This document shows positions 33,959 through 45,893 of a stretch of 64,000 nucleotides of DNA, piece by piece. Source of the DNA: Zarea fungicola. Its lineage: Eukaryota > Ascomycota > Sordariomycetes > Hypocreales > Cordycipitaceae. A model generated the notes under the pieces. The model searched no databases. It saw only the letters and a program-made list of their open reading frames with translations, and had not been told where the DNA came from. The translations under genes were made by a program, and so were the position numbers. The stretch's first letter is position 1, and every line of letters begins with the position of its first letter. The DNA is taken from positions 98,403 to 162,402 of the forward strand of contig FWCC01000132.1 in the NCBI GenBank assembly GCA_900169235.1, written 5' to 3'.

Positions 33959-34735
33959 GACATTAGATCTCACCGGCCGCGCAAACTCTAACTACCAGCT
34001 CTGATTAATGTTATGCCGATAATTTATCGGTAGTCTTGCTCGCACTTTATGCTTGGCGCCGGTTCGAAACACGCCTAGAGGTAGAGATGATCCGATAATT
34101 GGCTACGAGATCGCGTAGGCATGTAGGTTAGTATGCAAGAAGTGTGCCGCTACCTGAACTGCGTTAAAGTCCGATACTAGTAGAGCATGTGGCGTAATTT
34201 TCTCGTCTGTAAAGAGAAATCTTCCGTAATTCGCATCGATGTTTGAAGCCGTGACAGGAGAATGAATTGCTGCTCTGCTTCGCAAGGTTGCTGCCACATC
34301 TGTCTGCCTAACATTATAAGTGGGGCCAGCAAACTACCTCAGTTCTATATTAGTACATACTCCTTGTGCTCCAGACCACCAACAAACTCGGTGCAGAAGA
34401 AAGTTATTTATGACGCTATTTCGGAGATAGCCCATTTGTTTAACAACTCCGCGGTCCTACAGCTTTCAACGAGGCTTCAAGATTTCAGTATTTCTCTGGT
34501 ACCACAGTTTGAGCTCTTCTCAATTAAATTACGAAGTGAAGGCAATCATCTCAAACTGCACCCTCGCAGTCTCATTCAGTCAAGTTCAGGCACAGCAATA
34601 GATATCAACGAGGTGGGTAAAAAGAAAATAACATGGGGCCCAAAATAGCTTGTATCATCCGAAATAAAAACCCGCCAAACGCCAAAATCACTCCAGTGGT
34701 CGAGGCCTTTATCTAGAAAACAAAAACTCGCAGAT
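33959..34735. other. Gap between TFIIE alpha and Smc1
   Basis: About 780 bases holding the TFIIE alpha promoter and the Smc1 3' end. A minus-strand frame at 34103-34297 translates to protein-like sequence (NIDANYGRFLFTDEKITPHA) and ends next to a possible GT donor after the codons for FNAVQ. It might be an exon of a small gene or a remnant. A 128-codon plus-strand frame at 34262-34648 overlaps it. Neither has a recognised family, so no gene is called. Confidence 0.4.
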
Positions 34736-37700
34736 TCAAGCATATTTTCTCAACTAAAACAGTAATTGTCAGCAATAACGCCTGCAGTAGTACGGAAAGA
34801 AAGCTTACATCTAACGTTAAAGTTCTTGAACTATTAACTTCTTGGTCTCTATAGACACCGACCAAACTCTCACTGTCTTGGAACAGGCCTGCTTTTAGGC
34901 TGATGACAATGAACTGCATACCTGGACCAGCGTGCTCCCGGATGTATTTCTTGATCTTGTCCACGTTTGCGTTGTCCAACGCCGCATCAACCTCATCGAG
35001 GACGAAGAACGGGCTAGGTTGGTAGCTGTGAATGGCGAACAGAAGTGCAAGCGCAGCCATCGTCTTTTCGCCACCAGAAAGATGTTCCATATCACGGAAC
35101 CTCTTCAGGGGAGGCATGGCGTGGTACTTGATACCAGATAGATATGGCATATCTGTGTCCTCCTCGATATCAAGATAGGCCTTGCCACCAAGAGGGTAAT
35201 TATCCGAGCGTGTCAGATCTTGATAGACATGCGAAATCTGATCCTGTATATGTGTGAAAGCTTTGTTGAAAGTTTCGTATCTTCTTTGCTTAATGTTGCT
35301 GAAGGCTTCCTTCGCTTGTTGAGCAGCGGTTTTTGAGTCTTCGTATTCCTGGTCGGTTTGCTTCAGTCTGGACTCAACACTTTCAAGTCGTTCCATGGCA
35401 CGCATATTCGGGTTCAATTTTTCCAATTCAGCTGTTAAACTGGCAATGCGTTCAGTGAGCGAATCTTCCATACTGGAGTCGTCAGACTGCCCAACCAGGT
35501 TAGTAATCTCTCGTCTCTCCTACATTTCCCCTTGAAACCACTTACCTTCTTTAAATTCGAGTCCAGGCCGTTAAAATTAATTTCAATACCATGATCGTCC
35601 AAAGCAAGGTCAACAGTCTCGTCGCCTTCGGCGTCAACGTCCATTGAATCCGGATCTTGACGAAGCAAATCATCCTCGTTCGGCAAATTGTCCAATGCAC
35701 CTTCTACAAGAGGTATCTGTATCTGCTCGAGCCGACACCGTCGGAGAAGAGCAGACTTGCCAGCACTGTTCTTCTGTAGTGTCGTTTCGAGAGCATTCAC
35801 GCTCCTATGCAAGGACTCGATCTCTTTGCTACGTTGCTGTACCTCAGCCTTGGCCGTGCTGACATGCTCGTTCTTCTCAGAAAGATTGGCTTGGTATTCT
35901 GCCAATGTCTCACGCAGAGCTTCGAGTTCGTCTTGCTCTTTCCGCATCTCTTTTTCAATGCCTGCTTTTTCTTTCGTATAGGTTTTGATATCCTGCTTCA
36001 AACGTTTTATCTGATCTTGCAGTCTTCTGATCCGCGCCTCGGTATCACCATGCCTGGCAGCTTCCCACTTAAGGCGGCTTTCAAGGCGCTGCTTCTGGAC
36101 TTCAAACTGGTTTCGCTTCTCTGATACCTCTTGCTCGAGCTTACCCTGAGAAGCATCGAAAGCCCGAATGTCGCTGTATCCAAGTCTTTTGCAAAAAGAC
36201 GAGAAAATTTTGTCTTCAACCTTACTAACGGCATTTTGAAACTGTTGCACGGTAGAGGTTGTACTTGCCAACTGCTTTTCCTGTTCGTTGTACTTTGGTT
36301 GAATTTCTCGAAGTTGTTTCTTTTGGTTCTCAAGCTCTCGCTTCTTGCTAGAGAAATTATCTTGGAATACGGCAAGTTCTTCTTTCGTGGTTTTCACACG
36401 TCGCTCCAGTCCACCCAGTTCAATCTGAAGGGTTTCCTCTTTGCTACCGCGCCGATCTGCTCTTGGTAGGCGGTCAATCTCTTCTTTAAGTTTGGCAGCC
36501 ATCCTTTGGAGGTTCTGGACATCCACTTCCTCAAATTTTCGCTTATTTCCTTTAGATTCAGGCCCACGACCGCCCGTCATGAGACCAGCCTTGTGAATAA
36601 CGTAGCCGTCCAGCGTAACTGCCTTGACTGGAATTCTTTTCTCGTAGCAGATCAGTTTAGCAACATCCAAACTGTCACAAACCACAGAGCTCCCGCATGC
36701 ATAGGACAAGGCACGCTCCACCGCAGAATCGAAGTTGATTGTGTCGATGGTCAATCTGGCTCCAGTGATGCCCTTGATTGAAGTATTGACGGCATTGACT
36801 TTGATATTGTCCAACGGAATAAAGGTCATTGGCGAAAAGCGCTGCTCTTTCAAATACTGAACACAGTCCACACCTGTCTTCTCCGTATCAACTACGACGG
36901 AATCAAAGTCTCTTCCCAAAGCGACAATGATCGCTTCATCGAACTTTTTTTGTTTTGGCGTACAAAGGTCACCAACTCTACCTCGTACACCGGGGAAGAT
37001 TCGGCGCAAAGACGCAACCATGTCCTTCATTCGCGTCTCCCGATCATTCTGGCGACGACCCTCATCAGCTTCTCTCAGCTTCTTAGCGACATCCTCCAAC
37101 TTCTCCTCAAGTTCGGTTCGTTTTTGATTAGTGCGCACACGTTCGGACTGTAGCTGGTTGAACTCCTTCTTCTTCGCTGCAACGTCGCTGGAAAAATATT
37201 TCGCGGCGGATTCCACGGCGTCTCGTCTTTCTCCGATACTGCCAAGCTCGGACTCCGTCTTAGAAATGGCCGCCGTGATGCTGTCTACCTTGCCCTTGAG
37301 GTTATTAACGGTTACTTCATCGGCTTTGCGTTGTCGTTCAAGATTCTCCAACTTGGTGTGGTCTGCGCCAAACCCTGCTATGACTTGGCTGCGAAGCGAG
37401 TTGTACTCCTTCCGATCAGCATCACTAATCGCACCGCCTTGTTTCCTCATTTGCTCTTGAATATCCTTTTCAAAGACGGATTGAGCTTTGTTGACGCTTT
37501 CGACATCATTCTGGACTTTCTCAATGATGTCAGCCTGTTCTTGTCTCTCTTTCGTCACTTTTTGACTTTGAGACTGCAATTGGTCGACTTGTTGCGATGA
37601 TTCCTGAATTTTCTCATCAAACGGGACCAATGCATTCTCACGGTCTTCAATAGAACGCTCTTTTTGTCGAATCTCCTTGTCTATCCGGCCAGCGCGTCGC

Positions 37701-38720
37701 GAGACAATTGCCTGTTCTCTACGTGCAGCTTCAAGCTGAGCTTCATACATGTCGACATTACGACGCAATTCCTTCAGATCTTCTTGATGACTGTGAATAG
37801 CCACGCTTGAATCATCCATGGCCTTCTGAAAATGGAAAAGCTTCCAGAGGCATTGGGTCACAATCGCTGCATCCTTCTCATCCATCTTCTTCTGAAAGTT
37901 ATCGGCTTCCTTCTTTTGTTCGCGGTATTGCTTGATTTCAGAATTGATGCCCCGGCGTCGGTGGAGCTGAAAGTTTTGGTTTTCTACTGCCTGCTCGGCT
38001 TCGGCTTGCAGATTTTCGTATTCTTGCTTGAACTCGAGACTTCCAGAGATATGTTCAATCAATCGGGTGAGGTCTTGTGGCGATTGGGAAGCAATAGCTT
38101 CTACATCCCCCTGAAATACCAAAAAATTCCTTGCCTTGATGAGAATGTTTTCGTTTTCGAGAGCTTCGTTGTACTGTTGTGCTGTAACGGCACGGTCATT
38201 AATGCGGTATTCACTGGCTCCTTGACTCGTAATGGAGCGCTTCCATCTCTGCTCTTCGCCGCTGTCGTCTTCGTATACAGCCATGACCCACGCAGTTTTG
38301 GGATCCCCGCGCGAGGCTTTGTCATCATTGCTCTGAGCTGCATTTCCATTCGTCACTGCAGATCCGTCGTCGTTGATTTTTGACGTTTTAAGGACTCGCC
38401 CGCGGTAAACTAAGTCTCTGAGATGCGCTGATCGTAGGTGGGATGATTTGATGCCAAGAACAAATGAGATTGCATCCATGCTACAGATCAAGTTAGCAGA
38501 TAGACTGCAGAAGATACAGACATGTTATAACTTACGAGTTGGATTTTCCGGATCCATTGGGACCGATGATGGAAGTGAAATATGAGTCACCAAACAAAAG
38601 GGTGTGGTGCCCTTTGTAGGACTTGAAATCTGCCAGAAATCGTTAGCATATCTGGATAGTGACAACGATTTGGCGCAGCAGACGCGTACTGAAAAGCTCG
38701 AGCCGGTTGAGTCTTCCCAT
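34736..38720 (-). CDS. SMC1: Cohesin subunit Smc1
   Basis: Five exons, 38720-38690, 38629-38536, 38480-35546, 35486-34809 and 34753-34736, give 1251 residues. The start MGRLNRLELFNFKSYKGHH is the cohesin Smc1 N-terminus. The Walker A GPNGSGKSNS is near residues 33-42. Two long coiled coils flank a hinge near 515-680 (TGARLTIDTINFDSAVERAL). The signature LSGGEKT and the Walker B FFVLDEVDAALD follow, and the last six codons give LRKYA. Smc1 pairs with Smc3 to form the ATPase ring that holds sister chromatids together. The 18 nt last exon is short but gives the family-like C-terminus; ignoring the final intron adds an unrelated hydrophobic tail. Divergent from the Gpc1 gene. Confidence 0.96.
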
Positions 38721-39426
38721 TGCGTCGGCTAAAACCCAAGGTCTATCGCGGGGAAAATATAGAAGGCAGACAATAAATCTGATAGGAAACACCGGTCCGT
38801 TTGGTCCTCTGCGCGATAGGAATGTTGGTAGAGTTGACCAAGTTGTTCAACAGGCAGATTGCGATCGCTTAGGACAGAATACTCAAAAGATTATTGATCT
38901 AGAAGACCGGATTCAGAAGATTTTCCGATATCGCAGTCAGTCATAGTAGCGAAGGACTGGGTGAGGAGGATGTTTGTGGTAGACGCGCCGCAGGTTGTTG
39001 CGGAGGACTTGAGAGGAACGCGTCGCGCATGCTGGCAGTACTAAGGACGTTGAGGGGCTTTTTCGGAATCACAGTGGCGCACGGACCATGCCACTACTAG
39101 CCGTGTTGTCCTGAAATATGCACCTTGTTATTTTGATGACAATTAAATACGGAGGAAATGCGTTATTAGATATTATGTGAAAACCGTAAAGGTCTCAAAA
39201 GGTTCAAGCTGCGTAAGCCTCTTCTAGACGTAGGATCATTTGTGGCAATGTTCACATGCGGTTTCGTGGATAAGACACGTGCTCGACAAATATTCTACGG
39301 CCTCATGTGCCTTATCATGACAGCTTCGAGTATCAGCGGTTTGTTCTGGCAGAACACGGCTGCCTCTAAGTGTGGTCTTAGTTTTTGCCCTATGTACGCC
39401 TACCAGAAAGCTGTTGTGCGGTAGCA

Positions 39427-39540
39427 GCGAGGTACTAGGTACGTGCCGTCTCCGTGTACCTACTAGGTACGTGCCTACCTGCCTGCCTTAGTACCTACTT
39501 TAAGTAGTTACCCCACCACAGTAAATTACGGTACCAAGCG
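39427..39540. repeat. TAGGTACC repeat cluster E with direct repeat
   Basis: Dense GGTAC and GTACCTA words. A 15-base direct repeat, TACTAGGTACGTGCC, occurs exactly twice, at 39433-39447 and 39461-39475, so the copies start 28 bases apart. Confidence 0.8.
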
Positions 39541-39876
39541 TCTAAAATTTGAACACGTGCAATGAGTTATAGGTAGGCAGGTCACAAGCTTACGACCAAA
39601 ACAAGATACTAATACTAATTACTCCGTACACACACCAAACAAACTTGTTGGGTTACTCCACACATTGACAGATACCAGCATAAAGCAACCTGGTAGACGG
39701 GCTGCTTGCTTCTGTTTTGCTGCCTGTTGCCTGTTATTGGTAGTTTTATTTTATTATGGGATTGGCGTACCTGTATCCGCTCGGTGGCCTTTTATCAGTT
39801 GTCCCTGCCCACTCTTTTAACGCCTAGTTCCATGAACACCTAGAAGCAGCGAGCAGAAGGTATTCATCAAACCTCT

Positions 39877-40025
39877 CTACCTAGTAGTACCTAGTACCTG
39901 GACTGGGCACAAGGACGGGTTATTACCCTCGTAGTACTCCACCTAGGTAGTACCTCTACTACCACATTATTGGTTCCTTTAGTGGTACTTTAGGTACCTA
40001 CCTAGGGGAAGAACGGAGTACCTAC
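39877..40025. repeat. TAGGTACC palindromic repeat cluster F
   Basis: Many TAGTACCTA, CCTAGGTAG and TAGGTACCTACCTAGG words in irregular order, about 400-550 bases upstream of the Gpc1 start. Confidence 0.8.
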
Positions 40026-40435
40026 AGGCCGAACCGACGGTATGTACTAATACTGGTCGCTGTTCGTACCCACCACGAAAGCCAGTGGCGCAAATGCACC
40101 TGCCCACCACACTCGGACGGTCATACTTTCCATTGTCGCGATCAATATTTCTTCCCAGCAACGATTTTGCCCTCTTTTTAACTACGTCTTCGAACCTCTA
40201 CCTACTCTCTATTGTCCATTACCTAGCTACCTGTCTACGTTTCTGCTGTCTATCACTGTGCTGAACAACCCACATGCCGACGTGCTAACGCCTCCAAGCA
40301 GTATTGTTAGCGTTGGAGGCTTCTTGACACGGGGTATGCCTCCGGTTGCGTATCTGCTTCCACGTTTTTCTAATCGCAGAAACTGCTAACAGATATTCTC
40401 CAGTCAGATTGGTCTCATTTCTTCTGGGCGCAAGT

Positions 40436-42088
40436 ATGGATGATAATCAACTACCGACAGCGCCGATCCCAACACCGAGCGCAATACTCCGTGACCATCT
40501 CTCTGATGAGCAACTCATGGACCCCGGCTTGGCAACGCCGTTGAGTTCTTCACCACCAGACCCTACTATTTTCGACACGCCGAGCTTGAGTGCAACAACG
40601 CCAAAGAGCCCTAGACTCTCCAGACACCCGTCGTTCTCTGGCAGCAGCTCCTATCAGGATGATTGGGACGCCCTTCCACCCTTGGACCGCTTAACTGTTC
40701 TTGATCTTCTAGACAATTTTGCACTACCGCAGCAGCTTGAAAAGCTTCAGAAAGGCATTTCGGCGCAGACTGACAAAGTTCGTCGATCTAGAGATGCGCT
40801 CAAATCGAAAACACAAAATGCTCGGCATCGAATGGTGGAGGAATGGAGGCGACGCGTCCCGTCCGCCGACGAACAATTTGACCGATATCGAAAGCGAATG
40901 AGACAGCGTGTCGACAAGCTTGGGCGCCAGTGGAACGACACAAAAGCCATCAGCCTACGCGAGAAGATATCCTTTATTTGCGGTGTTATGAACATCTTCA
41001 TTAGTGGTTATCTTATTGGCGGCTACCCCCAGTACTTCCACCTCTGGTACACGGCCCAGCTGGTGTACTTTATGCCGATTCGCATATTTACCTATCATCG
41101 CCGTGGCTACCATTATTTCCTTGCTGATCTCTGCTACTTCGTAAACGTGATGCTCATGCTGAGCATATGGGCTTTCCCCGGCTCAAAGAAGCTATTTACG
41201 GCAGCTTTCTGTCTCGCGTTTGGAAATAATGCAGTGGCAATTATCATGTGGCGAAATTCGTTGGTGTTTCACAGCTTCGATAAAGTTACATCACTTTTTA
41301 TTCATATTATGCCCTGTGCCACATTGCACTGCCTTGTTCATCTTTTTCCGGAAGCTGAACTGAAAGGCAGATTTCCGGCTATTTGGGCAATCAAAACAGC
41401 AAAGCCCGGTTCGGCAACAGCTTACGCTAATGTTGTATCCATGCTGACTTGGAGCACCATTCCTTACGCCCTTTGGCAGCTCAGCTACTACTTTTTTATC
41501 ACCGTTCGCCGCAGAGAAAAGATTGCGGCTGGCCGGCCCACGTCTTTTACGTGGCTTCGCCGTTCATATGCAAGGACATGGATTGGCAAGTTTGTTCTGT
41601 CCATGCCTGAAGCGCTGCAAGAGCCAACTTTCATGATGATTCAATACGCTTATGCTGTCTTTACTATGCTTCCCTGTCCACTTTGGTTTATTAGCCGGTA
41701 TGCATCAACCATGTTCCTGTTGGTCGTTTTTGCTTGGAGCATATATAACGGCTCTACTTACTACATCGATGTTTTTGGCAAGCGATTCCAAAAGGAACTC
41801 GAGGCCATGAAAGCCGAAGTAGTCAAATGGCAAACTGCGCCGGAACTTATGCTCACATCGCCGTTGATGCAGCCACAACCTGAGGCTGGCATCTCAGAGC
41901 CGTTCGGCAGAGCAACTTCCGACACGCCAAATCTTGGGCCAAGTACAACAACGGCGAGGGATACAATGGCTAGAACAACAAGCCTCGATCGTATTCCCCT
42001 CCTGGATGATTACGCTATCGCAAATTCGACTAGTGTTGACGGTGGAGCACGAGATGTGGCCCGTGAAAGGAAGATCGCTGAGTACTAA
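40436..42088 (+). CDS. GPC1: Glycerophosphocholine acyltransferase Gpc1
   Basis: Single exon; ATG 40436 gives 550 residues (the frame opens upstream only through a TTG). A Ser/Pro-rich, probably cytosolic N-terminus and a basic helical segment precede a polytopic domain of about eight hydrophobic segments, from FICGVMNIFISGYLIGGYP near residue 184 to the MFLLVVFAWSIY segment near 430. This is the DUF2838 pattern of Gpc1. Conserved stretches include HLWYTAQLVYFMPIRIFTYH and FIHIMPCATLHC. Gpc1 transfers an acyl chain to glycerophosphocholine, making lysophosphatidylcholine in the lipid-remodelling route to phosphatidylcholine. The C-terminal 90 residues are low complexity. It converges with Cdh1. 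Confidence 0.93.
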   Translation: MDDNQLPTAPIPTPSAILRDHLSDEQLMDPGLATPLSSSPPDPTIFDTPSLSATTPKSPRLSRHPSFSGSSSYQDDWDALPPLDRLTVLDLLDNFALPQQLEKLQKGISAQTDKVRRSRDALKSKTQNARHRMVEEWRRRVPSADEQFDRYRKRMRQRVDKLGRQWNDTKAISLREKISFICGVMNIFISGYLIGGYPQYFHLWYTAQLVYFMPIRIFTYHRRGYHYFLADLCYFVNVMLMLSIWAFPGSKKLFTAAFCLAFGNNAVAIIMWRNSLVFHSFDKVTSLFIHIMPCATLHCLVHLFPEAELKGRFPAIWAIKTAKPGSATAYANVVSMLTWSTIPYALWQLSYYFFITVRRREKIAAGRPTSFTWLRRSYARTWIGKFVLSMPEALQEPTFMMIQYAYAVFTMLPCPLWFISRYASTMFLLVVFAWSIYNGSTYYIDVFGKRFQKELEAMKAEVVKWQTAPELMLTSPLMQPQPEAGISEPFGRATSDTPNLGPSTTTARDTMARTTSLDRIPLLDDYAIANSTSVDGGARDVARERKIAEY

Positions 42089-42836
42089 ATGACTGAAGGT
42101 GGTGGTTTTAAATCCAATTAAGTCCGCAGCTGACCTCAGGGGCTAGTGCCAGCCTGCTGGCTACCAGCACATGATGCATGAACGGTTTCTATATCGCTTT
42201 CCCTCTCCTTACTACGTTTATCTAGATTTTAGCCTTGTACATCGTTGCTTTTGCGCTTTACGTCATAATTTTTAAATACCTGATACCACAGAAACGCAGA
42301 TATGAATAATAGAACCGGCAACCAGACTAGATGATGATTTCCTCTCTACGTTGGAAAAAATAACCGATCCAGGAAGTAAGGGGTTGTTTTCAAGAAGCCA
42401 ATAATTTCTCATGAACTCCGCTATGCTACAGAAAAATCATCCAAAACAGACCCAATCGCTCCGTAAATCAAAATCGCTCTTATATCTCGCTATTCTTCTT
42501 TCAACCCTCCTATACTTTCATAGAATTCGTCTGCCACAAGTTCCACTCAATTCCCAATGCCCATTAGCCCTCTGCTGTGCAATAGTTAGAAACGACAGAA
42601 CCGGCGATAATGATAATTCACGAGCATATACTCCGTATGACACTACTCAGAAAGATGGATGTATTGGTTAGGTTCTTCGTTTCTTCGTTGCCTTTATGCA
42701 TTTCCCGTTGCTCTTCGCAGATGCATAAATTGGAAAACTGCTAGCCGAAGACTAGGTCGATGCACAACGTCTCGTTCACAGTAGCTGCCAGCGTGTCGAT
42801 GAGGTATTCTCCCATCCACAACAGCTCTTTGAGCAC
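42089..42836. other. Convergent gap, Gpc1/Cdh1
   Basis: About 750 bases containing both 3' untranslated regions. An 86-codon frame at 42411-42671 has no recognisable features. No TAGGTACC cluster is present. Confidence 0.5.
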
Positions 42837-44710
42837 TCATCGAATGACGCCCCAGTCTGCCAATTTCCCGCCACTAACTTCGCCGTCCTCTTTGCCCCCT
42901 GGTCGACGACCGAAAACGGACCAGAAACGCAGCGTTTCGTCACCCGCGCCAGTTACCACCACTCGCCCATCAGGACTCATGGCAAGATAAAGAACGCGAT
43001 ACGTATGGCCAGTTAAACTCGCCACCTGCTGCATTGATGGGTATTTCCAAACGACGATCTGGTTTTGGCTGTAACCGTGCGTTGAGACAATCTCATTGGA
43101 GTTTTTGGACCACGCCAGGTTGCAGACTTGGCTTCCCGTATCAATCTCGTTGATGACAGAGCCCTTGACCGTGTCGTGAAATATAATACGCCGGTCAGCT
43201 GTTCCGCCGCCAGATGCGAGCAAACCCCGTTGGTGCGGCGACCATGATATAGCTTTCACAGCGGCCGTATGATCGGAGAATTTCCATAGCGGTGTTTCAG
43301 ATAACTTGTCCCAGACCATGAGCTTATTGTCATTGCCACCGCTGGCCAGCTGTCCATCTTCGCAATTCCATTTAAGACCGCAAACCTCTTGCTTGTGACC
43401 CACAAGTTTCCGTAGCCATTGATCTGGGGCCCGCACGTCTCTGTGATAAATGAGCCTATCACGGGAGCCTGAAGTGAGGATATGCGAGTTCCAAGCCAAT
43501 GATCCCACTCGGGCCGTATGGCCCGTCATGGTCCTCAGCCGCCTGGCTTTCTCGGCATCCCAGATCTGCACGAGACCTTTGCCAGTCCCGATTGCAATGT
43601 GGGTTCCTTTCTGTATCCAGGAAACGCTGGTTACTGTATCGTCTTCTAGTGTGCAGAGCCTATTCACCTTGCTGGTTTGGGCGTTCCACATATAGACGCT
43701 AGAGCCTAATCCAACACCGAGGACATTGGCACTGCCCCAGTCTACTAGATTGAGGTAAAAGTCGTCGGCCAGCTCTGGTGCATCGAGAACCTTGTACGGA
43801 ACTTTGCTCACTGACCGCGGTTGTCTTCGAGGACTAAGCAACATTTGCTGACTCCCAAACCTGACTGGCGATAGACTATAAATTTCAGCCCGGGTATCCA
43901 AGCTTGGGCCATGCCGACTTTGTGGCGTTTTGGTTGGTGTTGGATGACCAGCGATGTGGTGATTCCGGGGGGACATGTACGAAAACAAATTCTTATGCGG
44001 CGTAGATGGCGTCAGAGAAGATGGAAGGGAGATGCTAGAGGTATTGTTCGGTGGTGTATGCGATCGTGTGCCGTCAGCGGGGTATGTTCTCGAAGTGTTC
44101 GGAAGCGAGTTATCAGGAGATCCCGAGGAGGCAGCCTGCGGTACAGAATTCTCAAACATCTCTGCGCGTAAAAGCGTTGAAAAGGTGCGGTTTGCCTCCT
44201 CAGCTGAGAATAGTTAGTTCCATTTGCGAATAGTATTCCCAATCATGAGCAAGGACATACTTTTCTGAAAATGTAACTCGCCATGCGGTGTACGCTTCTT
44301 TTGCTTTGATAGCGCAGCGGGTGAGCCGTCTTCATGCAGTAGACTAAAACTAGCCTGCAAGTCTTGACCAGACCGACTCGGAATAAATCTGGTGGATGTT
44401 AGAGATCTGTAACCAGCATGGAATTCCCCAAGACAGCGTCTTACCGGTCTCCATTGATTCTTTGGCGCTTCCGCCGCGGGCTGGCACCTGGAGTGCTTTC
44501 TCGGTGGGGACGATGCATTTCTCTTGCTAATGCACTGTCGATAACATCTGTATCAAATCGAGCTGTTCGTGTTGAGTCTTGCCCCATGCCATTGCGAATA
44601 CGACGAGTGGACGCATGGCCAGCTGAGCGTGCCTCTAAGCGCCTACGCCCACCTTGCAGCGGAGAAGATGCCTGCGCACTTGCAACAGATGGCGACTTTT
44701 CTTCGCTCAT
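42837..44710 (-). CDS. CDH1: APC/C activator Cdh1/Fizzy-related
   Basis: Three exons, 44710-44445, 44388-44261 and 44203-42837, give 586 residues. The C-box DRFIPSR (about residues 88-94) is split by the first intron. It is followed by the family block LHEDGSPAALSKQKKRTPHG and HFQKTEEANRT. Seven WD40 blades occupy about residues 270-570, and the protein ends VIR, the Ile-Arg tail that docks on the APC/C. Possible Cdk sites lie just before the C-box (TPGASPRRKR), fitting the known inhibition of Cdh1 by Cdk phosphorylation. Cdh1 targets mitotic cyclins and other proteins for destruction in late mitosis and G1. The Cdc20 relative is a less likely alternative given this N-terminus. Confidence 0.95.
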
Positions 44711-45167
44711 AGCAACTTGTATCAACTCGATATGGTGTGCGTTTGTGAGGAACTGCAGTTGCCGGCGGGTCTCTGACCTCGCGTCGAGTATTGTGTAGCA
44801 AGGTCGTGGTTGACTGTATTGGAGAGGAATGCGGCCAAAGCTGTAATTTGCAGCTGATTTATATTCGTATTGGCTAACCGCGTGCTCCAAGTAAGCTCTG
44901 TAATGGCAATATGGGATGTGCCAGCGTCTGGAGGATATGTCCAAGTCAAGAAGTTGGTAAAACGTTGGTGGTAAGCAGTTCGTTGAGGAAACCTAATGAT
45001 ATGGAGGGACGGAAAAAGTATTGATCTTTTTAGTACCACAGTACTCTTTGAAAGGTTCACCACAGAATGAAAGGCCGCCTGCGTTGAGACGTAGGTGAAG
45101 TCGTTGTGATCAGTGAATGGAGGGAGATTGAAGTCTGAAGCTCTGGGGTGAGAGGAGGCGGCTACTT

Positions 45168-45195
45168 GGGGGGAAGTGGGTGGGTGGGTGGGTGG
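45168..45195 (+). other. G-quadruplex motif
   Basis: GGGGGG followed by four GGG runs separated by one to four bases, then GG. This meets the classical four-run rule on the plus strand, about 460 bases upstream of the Cdh1 start and on its template strand. Confidence 0.75.
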
Positions 45196-45860
45196 CCTTC
45201 GTCCACATCGCTGGGGAGCCCAGGCGCGCCAACGCTGCCAACCACAACGCAGGTACTTCATAACATAAATATGTACTGCGCGACATCGCTTTCGCCCTGT
45301 ATTGGCATACAGGTCTATGGTCACCCTTTTCTTGCCTAGTTAAAGTAGCACATAATGCAGAAGTATTTTTACTACCCATTCTATTTGTAATACTTAGACC
45401 CAAGGCGTTTCTTGCCTTTCCCGTCTCTAACTTGTGCACCTTTGTGATCAGCGCCAGTGGTTGGACCTAGCTACTTTGCCGTGCTTGGTGCCAAAGAGTC
45501 CGAGAAACGCTTATTACAAGGTCTGCATTGATAAGGCGTGCAATCAACAGCATGGACACACCCACAAGCCGGAAGACTGGCGACTGCTAATCACCTACTA
45601 CGTAGGTAGTGTGGGTTTATTATGAATTTGGAGGAAGGCCGCTGACTGAAACCCGCTGGCTCAGCCTGACGTGCCGCTGTGCCGCTCACCAAACGAACAC
45701 GCCTCACAAAAGGCAGGCCGGCGAGTAGAATAATACAACTGAGGTGGACGCGGCAGTGGATTCGCAGAGTAACAATGCTGTTTACAGAATTGTCCCGATT
45801 TCTTCCTTTCTTCAAACTCGTCGAAGCATATACAGTGATTCAATGCTATATTTCATTTTG

Positions 45861-45893
45861 ATATAAAATATAAAATATAAAATAAAATAAAAA
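45861..45893. repeat. TAAAA-type tandem repeat
   Basis: A short tandem array alternating ATATAAA and ATAAA units. A complementary TTTTA-type array lies at 49132-49160. Confidence 0.8.

Larger units (their letters stand above)
38721..40435. promoter_or_regulatory. Divergent intergenic region, Smc1/Gpc1
   Basis: About 1.7 kb between divergent starts. It holds two TAGGTACC clusters, annotated separately, and short frames at 38659-38946 and 39242-39424 that lack recognisable features. The polypyrimidine-rich DNA at 40165-40260 probably belongs to the Gpc1 leader. Confidence 0.55.

Noticed and set aside
34055..34085. tRNA B-box-like GGTTCGAAAC
   Set aside because: The following bases do not give the CC end of the box, and no A box or acceptor stem pairs with it.
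34713..34820. Hydrophobic C-terminal extension of Smc1
   Set aside because: It arises only if the last intron is read through. Splicing to the 18 nt exon gives the normal LRKYA end.
39242..39424. 60-codon frame between Smc1 and Gpc1
   Set aside because: Short, no recognised motif, and next to a repeat cluster. Not supportable as a gene.
44722..45324. 200-codon minus-strand frame upstream of Cdh1
   Set aside because: It has a Thr/Pro/His-rich translation across the G-run, with no domain, and lies in the likely promoter.
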